Shown: positions 29,786-35,237 of the stretch, piece by piece
Numbering within the stretch: the first letter of the stretch is position 1
Layout of the letters: every line of letters begins with the position of its first letter
NCBI GenBank assembly: GCA_023245765.1
Contig: JAHFJP010000003.1
Location: 27,178-62,414 of the forward strand
DNA: 35,237 nucleotides
Source of the DNA: Candidatus Peribacteria bacterium
Lineage (GTDB): Bacteria; Patescibacteriota; Gracilibacteria; Peribacterales; Peribacteraceae
Direction of reading: 5' to 3'
Notes under the pieces: model-generated
Told to the model about the DNA's origin: nothing
Databases searched by the model: none
Seen by the model: only the letters and a program-made list of their open reading frames with translations
Program-made: the position numbers and the translations under genes

Positions 29786-30469
29786 TTAATAGTGTAGAGG
29801 ATGTGACTGCTGCTTGCTCTCTGTCATTCGACTCTCTCCCGAGAGCTCCGGCACGCTCGCAGAGCAAAGCTCTCTGAGCTTCCGAAGGACGTTTGCTGCA
29901 ATCTCTCCATCTCTGCCGTTGTGTCCTTCGAATTTCGAGGAATAAAAAGTGTGGGTGCATTCTTGCGTTTCCTCCTCCTTGTCATCGATGAAGACCTTAA
30001 AAAATCTCACCATGTTGCTATGTGGGCTGTTGCCACCCAATAGGATTTTGATGACTGCACGATGCGATCCGAACTCGGGCCTATTGCTACTAAACATCGT
30101 CAGCACATGCCTACAACTGTCGCCAGTGGTCGTACAGACGCCGGTAATCTTGTCGAAACCGTAGTAGGGGCGGTCCACGGTATACGACCTGACTTCACGG
30201 CCGTCATTCGTATACTCAAAATGCTCAATTCGCGTTTCATCTCCCGCTTGTAATGGACCACGGTAGTACCTTGTTTCACTTTGGACGATTCTTCCCTCCA
30301 AGTCGACCGTGTTGGTTTTGGCGCTACTGAGCGCAGGGTAATAACATGTTGTATCGTAATACAGCTCCGTTGAAAGAGTGCGCAGCTCCGGGGCTGCGGC
30401 TTCTCCGCTTTCTGCGTTGTCAGAAGTGAGCGGCGACCCGGCTTCTGTCGATTTGATGGATTGATTCAT
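29786..30469 (-). CDS. Hypothetical protein in the valS operon
   Basis: 227 residues. The N-terminus is Ser/Glu-rich and probably disordered (MNQSIKSTEAGSPLTSDNA ...). The central part has regular strands: TVDLEGRIVQSETRYYRGPL, TRIEHFEYTNDGREVRSYTV, DRPYYGFDKITGVC, HRAVIKILLGGN, MVRFFKVFID. A C-terminal helix (EIAANVLRKLRELCS) follows. There is no signal peptide and no recognised family. The stop is one base before valS ATG, so the two are tightly coupled. The gene lies between the attenuator and valS, which suggests it is controlled by valine supply. No Shine-Dalgarno is visible before ATG. Confidence 0.65.
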   Translation of the reverse strand: MNQSIKSTEAGSPLTSDNAESGEAAAPELRTLSTELYYDTTCYYPALSSAKTNTVDLEGRIVQSETRYYRGPLQAGDETRIEHFEYTNDGREVRSYTVDRPYYGFDKITGVCTTTGDSCRHVLTMFSSNRPEFGSHRAVIKILLGGNSPHSNMVRFFKVFIDDKEEETQECTHTFYSSKFEGHNGRDGEIAANVLRKLRELCSASVPELSGESRMTESKQQSHPLHY

Positions 30470-30505
30470 GATGAGAGGGAGGAGAATTAGGCGGAGAAGA
30501 AAGAA

Positions 30506-30596
30506 TAAAAAAAATCACCTCTCCGGGAGGTGATGGGAAACGAATACCAAATCACCTCGCGTCAGGGCGTGACGACGACTACGACGAGCGCGAGGG
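30506..30596 (-). promoter_or_regulatory. Val-tRNA-responsive transcription attenuator of the valS operon
   Basis: Four minus-strand segments. Segment 1 is CCTCGCG (30595-30589), inside the leader peptide just before the valine codons. Segment 2 is CGCGAGGTGAT (30561-30551), right after its stop codon. Segment 3 is ATCACCTC (30534-30527). Segment 4 is GAGGTGAT (30521-30514) followed by about eight T. Pairings 1:2 (7 bp), 2:3 (8 bp, antiterminator) and 3:4 (8 bp, terminator) are all perfect. A ribosome stalled on Val codons covers segment 1, frees segment 2 and prevents termination. Confidence 0.88.
30514..30534 (-). terminator. Attenuator terminator hairpin
   Basis: Minus-strand ATCACCTC-CCGGA-GAGGTGAT with a T-tract (complement of 30506-30513). 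Segments 3 and 4 of the attenuator. Confidence 0.9.
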
Positions 30597-30615
30597 AAAT
30601 GGAACGTAGAATCAT
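30562..30615 (-). CDS. Valine-rich leader peptide of the valS operon
   Basis: A 17-codon ORF, MILRSISLALVVVVVTP, starting ATG 30615 and ending TGA 30562. Five consecutive valine codons (GTC GTA GTC GTC GTC) sit at codons 11-15, preceded by three Leu and two Ile codons. The ATG lies 7 nt after the -10 box, so translation should start at or near the 5' end of the transcript, tightly timed with polymerase. As in proteobacterial ilv and pheST leaders, its job is to be translated, not to make a functional product. A longer upstream in-frame start would begin before the promoter and is rejected. Confidence 0.85.
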   Translation of the reverse strand: MILRSISLALVVVVVTP

Positions 30616-30622
30616 TAACTGT

Positions 30623-30650
30623 AATTTAATGAAGAATAGATTGTTGTCAA
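30623..30650 (-). promoter_or_regulatory. valS operon promoter
   Basis: Minus-strand TTGACA (30650-30645), 16 nt, TAAATT (30628-30623), then 7 nt to the leader-peptide ATG. Confidence 0.75.
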
Positions 30651-30658
30651 GAAGTTGA

Positions 30659-30698
30659 TCCGAGTAGCTCGTAAAGAACGGCGAGCGTAACGAGGGGC
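30659..30698. repeat. Dispersed CGAGTAGCTCG palindromic element, copy 3
   Basis: GATCCGAGTAGCTCG, variable centre, then GCGAGCGTAACGAGGGGC. It sits immediately upstream of the valS operon -35 box. Confidence 0.7.
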
Positions 30699-30700
30699 AC

Positions 30701-30732
30701 AAAAAAACGGCCACCGTTTGCACGGCGCCGTT
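30701..30732 (-). terminator. Minus-oriented intrinsic terminator
   Basis: AACGGC/GCCGTT outer stem and CCGT/ACGG inner stem around a GCAA loop, followed on the minus strand by seven T. No clear minus-strand gene precedes it, so it may end a small RNA or shield the valS promoter from upstream transcription. Confidence 0.65.
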
Positions 30733-30884
30733 CGTTAGAGAGAAAGAACAATAACTTCCGCCTTGAGGTTGGAAATCGCCGAAGTTTATACAGGACGGAA
30801 ACTTCGCCTGCAAGAGGCATTCGGCATCGGATAGGCCCGAATTGCTGGTCAGAAGACTTCAATGTGATGAAAGCGACTTTTTTC
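30733..30884. other. Non-coding stretch upstream of the small-protein cluster
   Basis: No convincing gene. The inverted repeat CTGGTCAG/CTGACCAG (about 30845-30903) spans the promoter region of the next gene. The minus-strand terminator at 30701 suggests minus-strand transcription here. Confidence 0.4.
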
Positions 30885-30912
30885 TGGACTTTTCGCTGAC
30901 CAGAGCGATAAT
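30885..30912 (+). promoter_or_regulatory. Promoter abutting ATG 30919
   Basis: TGGACT (30885-30890), 16 nt, GATAAT (30907-30912), then 6 nt to ATG. A leaderless transcript is predicted. Confidence 0.6.
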
Positions 30913-30918
30913 TGGGAT

Positions 30919-31098
30919 ATGGAAAGGAATGCACCCCTCGGCAGCCGGGAACACTACGGCTTGGCGACGAATACGATACGACATGTGGTCCCATTCATCG
31001 GCGAAGCGACGGCAAACGTTGGACGTGGTATCAGAAATTTGATGACGGACTTTGTGAGCTCAGAGACACTCACGCCCATCGCCGACTCCGTTATTTAA
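30919..31098 (+). CDS. Small protein (59 aa), first of a cluster
   Basis: Start MERNAPLGSREHYGLATNT, then IRHVVPFIGEATANVGRGIR and a C-terminus rich in Ser/Thr (VSSETLTPIADSVI). There is no strong transmembrane segment; an amphipathic helix is likely around residues 20-45. The start is fixed by a -10 box 6 nt upstream. The next small gene starts 6 nt after its stop, so they should form one transcript. No family recognised. Confidence 0.5.
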   Translation: MERNAPLGSREHYGLATNTIRHVVPFIGEATANVGRGIRNLMTDFVSSETLTPIADSVI

Positions 31099-31104
31099 TC
31101 CATC

Positions 31105-31260
31105 ATGATTCTCGATAGCATTGCCAGAGGAGCAAACAGCACCCTGACCACGGATATTCTCGGAACGGGGGTGAATGGCGCGGAGGTGATCGGCGGAGGA
31201 TTGGTGGTCCTCGGAGCAATTGCGCTCTTTCGTGGCTTGTACAACTGGGTATTCAAATAG
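31105..31260 (+). CDS. Small single-helix membrane protein (51 aa)
   Basis: Start MILDSIARGANSTLTTD. A glycine-rich hydrophobic helix (VIGGGLVVLGAIALF) is followed by a short C-terminal tail (RGLYNWVFK). It lies 6 nt after the previous small gene and 52 nt before a third, which has a similar order of features (polar N-terminus, late hydrophobic helix, short basic tail). No family recognised. Confidence 0.5.
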   Translation: MILDSIARGANSTLTTDILGTGVNGAEVIGGGLVVLGAIALFRGLYNWVFK

Positions 31261-31312
31261 CAGAAGCAATGCGTGAGAAAATGATGTATAATAGAGGGGA
31301 ACAGTAACACCC

Positions 31313-31585
31313 ATGTCCACTCCCGAACTCCCACGCGGAATCAATCTTCCGAACACGATCAGCAATACCGTCGCCCCCAATGCCGGCGCGGTGAATGCAA
31401 TGGCCAGGACGGGTGTCGGTCATGCGCTGGAAATGACCACTGCACACGCCGCACCGGTTCTCGGGAACGCCATTGATGCGGGGATCGACGCCCTGCCCGT
31501 GCTCGGCGTGGTAGGAGTGACGCTCTGGGGATTGAGGAAAGTGTATCAAGGGCTTTTCGGCATATCGCCGACCTCACGGGCGTGA
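31313..31585 (+). CDS. Small single-helix membrane protein (90 aa)
   Basis: The N-terminal half is Asn/Thr/Ala-rich (LPNTISNTVAPNAGAVNAMA). The C-terminal half has a hydrophobic helix (IDALPVLGVVGVTLWGL) and basic tail (RKVYQGLFGISPTSRA). A TATAAT box (31290-31295) lies 17 nt upstream. It resembles the preceding 51-residue protein in layout but not clearly in sequence. No family recognised. Confidence 0.55.
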   Translation: MSTPELPRGINLPNTISNTVAPNAGAVNAMARTGVGHALEMTTAHAAPVLGNAIDAGIDALPVLGVVGVTLWGLRKVYQGLFGISPTSRA

Positions 31586-31603
31586 TGCTACAATCGCATT
31601 CCA

Positions 31604-31966
31604 ATGCCCACCTTCGATTTCCAGTGCCGCAAGTGCAATCACGTCTTCGAACACTCTCGTCCGTTTGGGAGTATCGAACTGCCAGCATGCCCCGCATGCG
31701 GATCGAAGCGTTCGGAGAAGTTAATCGCGCCGCCTGCGGTGCACTTTAAAGGAAGCGGATGGTATAAAACCGATAGTAGGGGCGGAGCACCTGTGGTGAG
31801 CGCAGTCGAACCACGCAACGCCCCGGTCGATGCCACATCTTCACCGAAGAAGGACGAAAAAAAATCCGATGACGCAAAAACAGAGACGAAACCTGCGGAA
31901 AGCAAACCGACGGAGAAGAAAACGGAAAAAAACGATGTGAAGAAAGCTCCCGACAAAAAATCATGA
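31604..31966 (+). CDS. FmdB-type zinc-ribbon protein with charged tail
   Basis: 120 residues. The first 50 are an FmdB-like putative regulatory zinc ribbon: MPTFDFQCRKCNHVFEHSRP with CxxC at residues 8-11, closed by PACPACGSKRSEKLI (second CxxC near 29-32). It continues FKGSGWYKTD, also typical of the family. The last 60 residues are a low-complexity Lys/Glu/Pro tail (KPAESKPTEKKTEKND), probably disordered. The function of FmdB proteins is not settled. An extended -10 box (TGC-TACAAT, 31589-31594) lies 9 nt before ATG. Its stop overlaps the start of the methyltransferase gene (ATGA). Confidence 0.85.
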   Translation: MPTFDFQCRKCNHVFEHSRPFGSIELPACPACGSKRSEKLIAPPAVHFKGSGWYKTDSRGGAPVVSAVEPRNAPVDATSSPKKDEKKSDDAKTETKPAESKPTEKKTEKNDVKKAPDKKS

Positions 31967-32940
31967 CCGCCACGAGCCATGAGCAGCAGCGCGAACTCTG
32001 GAATCAAGAGCACCGCTCGCCGCAGATGGTGAAGAACATGGACTACGAGACGCCCTCAAGTGGCATCACACTCTTTGCAGAGTGGATGACGGCACAAGGT
32101 CGATCATTGTCCGGATTGACAGGCGTGGAAATGGGATGTGGGAAGGGTCGCAACAGCATTTGGCTCGCCGAACAGGGCGCGATAATGACGGGATTTGATT
32201 TCTCGGAGGTTGCGGTCGAGGAATCACGCAGACGCGCGACCGTGAAGAAGATTCCCTTCGACGTTTTGATGCATGACGCGACCGTAACGTGGCCATGGCC
32301 CGATGAATCCTTCGATTTCGGCATCGATTGCTTCGCCTCCACGGATATCGAGAACCCAGAGGGACGCGCTTTTTCAAGGAATGAGTTTATGCGGGTGCTG
32401 AAACCCAGTGGAATTCTCTTCGTGTACGCGATTTCCAACAAGAGTTCATTCCATAAATACATGTTAGAGACTGCGCCGCAGAAGGAACGCAACACGTACG
32501 CGCACCCGAGCGGGAAGATCGACAAGATTTATGATGAGAGGGAGTTGCGGAGATTCTATGACTCGTTCTTGATGAAGGAATTTCGGGTCATCAACAAGCC
32601 GAAGGGCGGTATGTTCTATGGAAAGGAGTACGACTGTGAGAATTTCTGGTTGATCGTTGAGAAACCCGCGGCGATTCACCTCTCACCAGGCCTCCGGAAC
32701 TTCTTGAATGATGAACTGCAGATGACCTCATGGCCGTCAAAACCGAAAACACAGCTGATCGCATTGAACTATTTCGCCGAGAAGTTTGAATTCGAGAAGA
32801 AGTACACCGAAAAAGAGGTAAACGACCTCCTGACGGCGTTCCACACCTTCAAAGATCCCGCCCTTCTTCGACGTGAGCTGTATATGAAGAGGTTTTTGGA
32901 TAGAAAAAAAGATGGAAGTGAATATTGGCGGACGAAATAA
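31963..32940 (+). CDS. SAM-dependent methyltransferase fused to a DUF2087 domain
   Basis: 325 residues. Residues 1-235 are a class I methyltransferase: motif I is TGVEMGCGKGRNSIWLAEQG, followed by MTGFDFSEVAVEESRRRA (SAM-binding acidic residue), FDFGIDCFA, and EFMRVLKPSGILFVYAIS. Residues 240-325 match DUF2087: LRNFLNDELQMTSWPSKPKT, QLIALNYFAEKFEFEKKYTE, KEVNDLLTAFHTFKDPALLR, RELYMKRFLDRKKDGSEYWR. DUF2087 is a winged-helix-like module, often found alone or beside regulators. The substrate is unknown; nucleic acid or protein modification is possible. The start overlaps the FmdB-type gene by 4 nt. Confidence 0.85.
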   Translation: MTATSHEQQRELWNQEHRSPQMVKNMDYETPSSGITLFAEWMTAQGRSLSGLTGVEMGCGKGRNSIWLAEQGAIMTGFDFSEVAVEESRRRATVKKIPFDVLMHDATVTWPWPDESFDFGIDCFASTDIENPEGRAFSRNEFMRVLKPSGILFVYAISNKSSFHKYMLETAPQKERNTYAHPSGKIDKIYDERELRRFYDSFLMKEFRVINKPKGGMFYGKEYDCENFWLIVEKPAAIHLSPGLRNFLNDELQMTSWPSKPKTQLIALNYFAEKFEFEKKYTEKEVNDLLTAFHTFKDPALLRRELYMKRFLDRKKDGSEYWRTK

Positions 32941-32970
32941 TTGGATAATCCCCAAATCCCCTCCCGAGCC

Positions 32971-33015
32971 TGTCCCGAGTAGCTCGCAGCGAAGCTGTGA
33001 GCGTACCGAGGGATA
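32971..33015. repeat. Dispersed CGAGTAGCTCG palindromic element, copy 4
   Basis: TGTCCCGAGTAGCTCG, variable centre, then GAGCGTACCGAGGGATA, within the convergent gap between the methyltransferase and pnp. GAGCCTGTCC just before it is shared with the element at 25329-25378. Confidence 0.75.
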
Positions 33016-33065
33016 GGGGGAGGGGCAGGGAGAGAATCAAATACATCCCGCCAACTGAAGAGCTT

Positions 33066-35237
33066 CTATCGCCGTGGCGGTCCGCGCCTGGGTCCTCCAA
33101 ATCCCCCGCCACCCGGCCGTCCTCCGAATCCACCCATTCGCGGGGGCGGCGGGACAAATCCCTCGGGCGGAGCGGACATTTGCTTGAGCGACATGCGCGT
33201 CTTGCCTTCGACTGCATCGTACTCGATGCATTTGGCTTCCACTTCCTGGCCCATTTTGAGAACGTCTTCCACTTTCTCGGTACGACCCCAGGCCAGTTCG
33301 CTAATGTGGATCATCGCGTCTTTGCCGGGGAGGAATTCGATGATCGCGCCGGTGCCGTCGATGATGCGGACGACTTTTCCTTTGTAAATCTTGCCGACCT
33401 CGGGCTTCTCGACGATGGATTTGATCCAGACTTTGGCTTTCTCCATCGCTTCGCCGTTCACGGAGGTGACGAACACCAAACCACTGTCTTCGATATCGAT
33501 TTCGACACCGAGTTCCTTGGTGATCTTCTGGATCATCTCGCCGCCCTTGCCGATGACCAGGCGGATATCCTCGGGATTGATCTGGATGGTCTCGATGCGC
33601 GGCGCGTACGGGCTCATTTCTTTGCGAGGCTCTGCGATTGCCGCGAGCATCACTTTAAGAACCTCAGCGCGGCCGATCGCCGCGCGTCCAAGAGCTTCCT
33701 CAAACACGGAATCGGGGAGACCCTTGATCTTGATGTCCATCTGGATGGCGGTGACGCCCTTTGCCGTTCCCGTGACCTTGAAGTCCATATCGCCGCCGAA
33801 GTCTTCTTCGTCCTGAAGGTCGGTGAGGATGATGTATTTGCCCTTTTCCTCATCGCTGATCAGTCCGAGAGCGATCGCAGACACGGGCGCCGTGATCGGC
33901 ACGCCTGCCGCCATCAGCGCGAGCGTGGATCCACAGGTCGCGGCCATTGAGCTACTACCGTTACTGCCGAGAATCTCGGTGACGGTGCGGATGGTGTACG
34001 GGTAGGTTTCTGCTTTCGGTAGCACCGGCTCCAGACCGCGCTGCGCAAGGTTGCCGTGACCGATTTCGCGGTTACCGACGAAGAGTCTGTTGGACGTCTC
34101 TCCGACGCTGAACGGCGGGAAGTTGTAGTGATGCATGTACCGCAGCTCATGTTCACCTTCCATGCCTTCGACGATCTGCTTATCACCCGGTCCACCGAGT
34201 GTGCAGGTGGTCAAACCCTGAGTTTCACCGCGCTCAAAAAGAGCGCTCCCATGTACTCGATTAGGAAGAATATCGATCATCGCAGAGAGCTGACGAATCT
34301 GGTCTACCTTGCGGCCACTCATGCGGGTCCCCTCCTCGAGAACGAGGCGGCGCATCTCGTTTTTGACGATCTTATCGATGAACGGAGAGCCGTGCGCATA
34401 GAGGGCATCGAATTCTTCTTTCTTTTTCTCATCAGCATCCTTCGGCATCGGGAATTTCTCCTTGAGCTTGTCTTTCGACTCCTCCATCAAGCGATTGAAG
34501 ATGCCGCGACGGACGTTCTTGGGCATATGCGTCTTGATCGCCTTGGTGACCTCCGGAAGCGCCCAGCCCTTGAGGAACTGATACGCCTCGTCGTGCGCGT
34601 AGACCGGATCGAGCGCGAACTTCGGCTTGCCGATCTCCTTTTGAATGTCTGCAAAGAACCGCGCGATCTTCTGCGCCCACTTCTTGCCGAACTGGATCGC
34701 TTTGAGGATCTCCGCTTCCGCCACCTGATTGGCACCGGCTTCGATCATCACGACGCGATCGAGCGATGCGGTGACGAACATATCGAGATCGGACTTGAGA
34801 CGCGCCTCGCGCGTCGGGTTCAACACAAGTTCACCGCCGATCAAGCCCACCCGGACCATGCCGAGAGGACCGTCAGCCGGACAGTCGCTCAACGCAACGG
34901 CGAGGTTGGCCGCGTTGCCGGAGACGATGTCGTGCTCGTGCTCGAAGTCGTAGCTGAGGACGGTGCAGAAGACCTGGATGTCCTTGCGGAGGTTCTTGTC
35001 GAACATCGGACGCAGTCCGCGATCGATGACGCGCGCGAGCAGAACGTAATCGTCGCCCGGGCGGCCTTCGCGCTTGCGGAAGCGGGAACCGGCGATCTTT
35101 CCACCGGCGTAGAACTTTTCCTGGTAGACAACCTGCAGGGGCAGGAAGTCGACGCCTGCACGGGCTTTGCCGCTCACGGTGCAGTTACCGAGCGAGACGG
35201 TATCGCCGATCTGGCAGAGGACGGATGCGTTCGCCTG
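33066..35237 (-). CDS. pnp: Polynucleotide phosphorylase, 5' end outside the window
   Basis: 723 codons are visible and the frame remains open to the window edge; only a short N-terminus is missing. It continues upstream of an in-frame GTG at 35177 (ASVLCQIGDTVSLGNCTVSG), which is therefore not the start. The first RNase PH domain has GVDFLPLQVVYQEKFYAGGK and GRPGDDYVLLARVIDRGLRP. The second has FSVGETSNRLFVGNREIGHG, EILGSNGSSSMAATCGSTLA and the catalytic DEEDFGGDMDFKVTGTAKG. A KH domain (PEDIRLVIGKGGEMIQKI) and S1 domain (YKGKVVRIIDGTGAIIEFLP) follow. The tail is rich in Gly, Arg and Pro. It degrades RNA 3' to 5' with phosphate. Confidence 0.96.
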   Translation of the reverse strand, partial: QANASVLCQIGDTVSLGNCTVSGKARAGVDFLPLQVVYQEKFYAGGKIAGSRFRKREGRPGDDYVLLARVIDRGLRPMFDKNLRKDIQVFCTVLSYDFEHEHDIVSGNAANLAVALSDCPADGPLGMVRVGLIGGELVLNPTREARLKSDLDMFVTASLDRVVMIEAGANQVAEAEILKAIQFGKKWAQKIARFFADIQKEIGKPKFALDPVYAHDEAYQFLKGWALPEVTKAIKTHMPKNVRRGIFNRLMEESKDKLKEKFPMPKDADEKKKEEFDALYAHGSPFIDKIVKNEMRRLVLEEGTRMSGRKVDQIRQLSAMIDILPNRVHGSALFERGETQGLTTCTLGGPGDKQIVEGMEGEHELRYMHHYNFPPFSVGETSNRLFVGNREIGHGNLAQRGLEPVLPKAETYPYTIRTVTEILGSNGSSSMAATCGSTLALMAAGVPITAPVSAIALGLISDEEKGKYIILTDLQDEEDFGGDMDFKVTGTAKGVTAIQMDIKIKGLPDSVFEEALGRAAIGRAEVLKVMLAAIAEPRKEMSPYAPRIETIQINPEDIRLVIGKGGEMIQKITKELGVEIDIEDSGLVFVTSVNGEAMEKAKVWIKSIVEKPEVGKIYKGKVVRIIDGTGAIIEFLPGKDAMIHISELAWGRTEKVEDVLKMGQEVEAKCIEYDAVEGKTRMSLKQMSAPPEGFVPPPPRMGGFGGRPGGGGFGGPRRGPPRR

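Noticed and set aside
30506-30650. T-box riboswitch controlling valS
   Set aside because: No T-box sequence or stem I specifier features are visible, whereas the leader peptide and alternative stems explain the region fully.
30616-30813. 83-codon version of the valine leader peptide
   Set aside because: Its start lies upstream of the promoter and crosses a terminator and a palindromic repeat; only the last 17 codons are downstream of the promoter.
18733-33015. CRISPR array from repeated CGAGTAGCTCG elements
   Set aside because: Copies are kilobases apart, palindromic and variable in the centre; there are no spacers at regular distance and no cas genes.

Overview
The window looks like a small-genome bacterium of the Candidate Phyla Radiation (Patescibacteria), most likely from the Peregrinibacteria/Peribacteria side. 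This placement is inference. It rests on gene content (CxxC zinc-ribbon proteins, many short unknown anchored proteins, an archaeal-type PurP homologue) and on very compact genes whose promoters sit almost on the start codon. TGA is read as stop throughout, so the Gracilibacteria-type code is not used. Most core genes are GC-rich; short stretches near 7.7-10.3 kb, 26.6-27.0 kb and 29.8-31 kb are richer in AT.

Layout. 1-1.9 kb (minus): a partial purP-like gene, an anchored protein, tRNA-Cys and a lipoprotein. 1.97-10.3 kb (plus): a large Ig/FN3 surface protein, a PfkB-family sugar or nucleoside kinase, a conserved protein of unknown function, two TPR proteins, a small unknown protein and an APH-fold kinase. 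10.3-10.96 kb holds no convincing gene. 10.96-13.2 kb: an anchored protein overlapping secF. 13.3-17.8 kb: two unknown minus-strand genes, trigger factor and a Rel-type (p)ppGpp synthetase with a decayed hydrolase site. 18.0-19.3 kb: the rplJ-rplL operon behind an L10-type leader. 19.3-24.2 kb: an HTH protein, a transglutaminase-like protein, a zinc-ribbon protein, a DUF1624-type membrane protein, an LCP-family protein and a polytopic membrane protein. 24.4-26.6 kb: lexA and a Y-family polymerase. 26.6-30.65 kb (minus): two small membrane proteins and the valS operon. 30.9-32.9 kb: three small proteins, an FmdB-type zinc ribbon and a methyltransferase-DUF2087 fusion. 33.07 kb to the end (minus): polynucleotide phosphorylase.

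The main finding is upstream of valS. A promoter at 30650-30623 (minus) drives a 17-residue leader peptide with five consecutive valine codons. It is followed by four RNA segments that can form the 1:2, 2:3 and 3:4 pairings of a classical attenuator, ending in a hairpin plus U-tract. This is a complete translation-coupled, Val-tRNA-sensing attenuator in front of a 227-residue unknown gene and valyl-tRNA synthetase.

Other system-level signals. Many genes have a -10 box only 6-12 nt before ATG with no Shine-Dalgarno sequence, which suggests widespread leaderless or near-leaderless mRNAs. The lexA promoter has its -10 box as the exact spacer of a perfect 8+8 palindrome. Three families of dispersed palindromic or low-complexity repeats mark gene borders, and one has entered a coding sequence in frame. 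Several longer leaders (rplJ, the zinc-ribbon gene at 20601, the gene at 13872) are strongly structured and stand out against the leaderless background.
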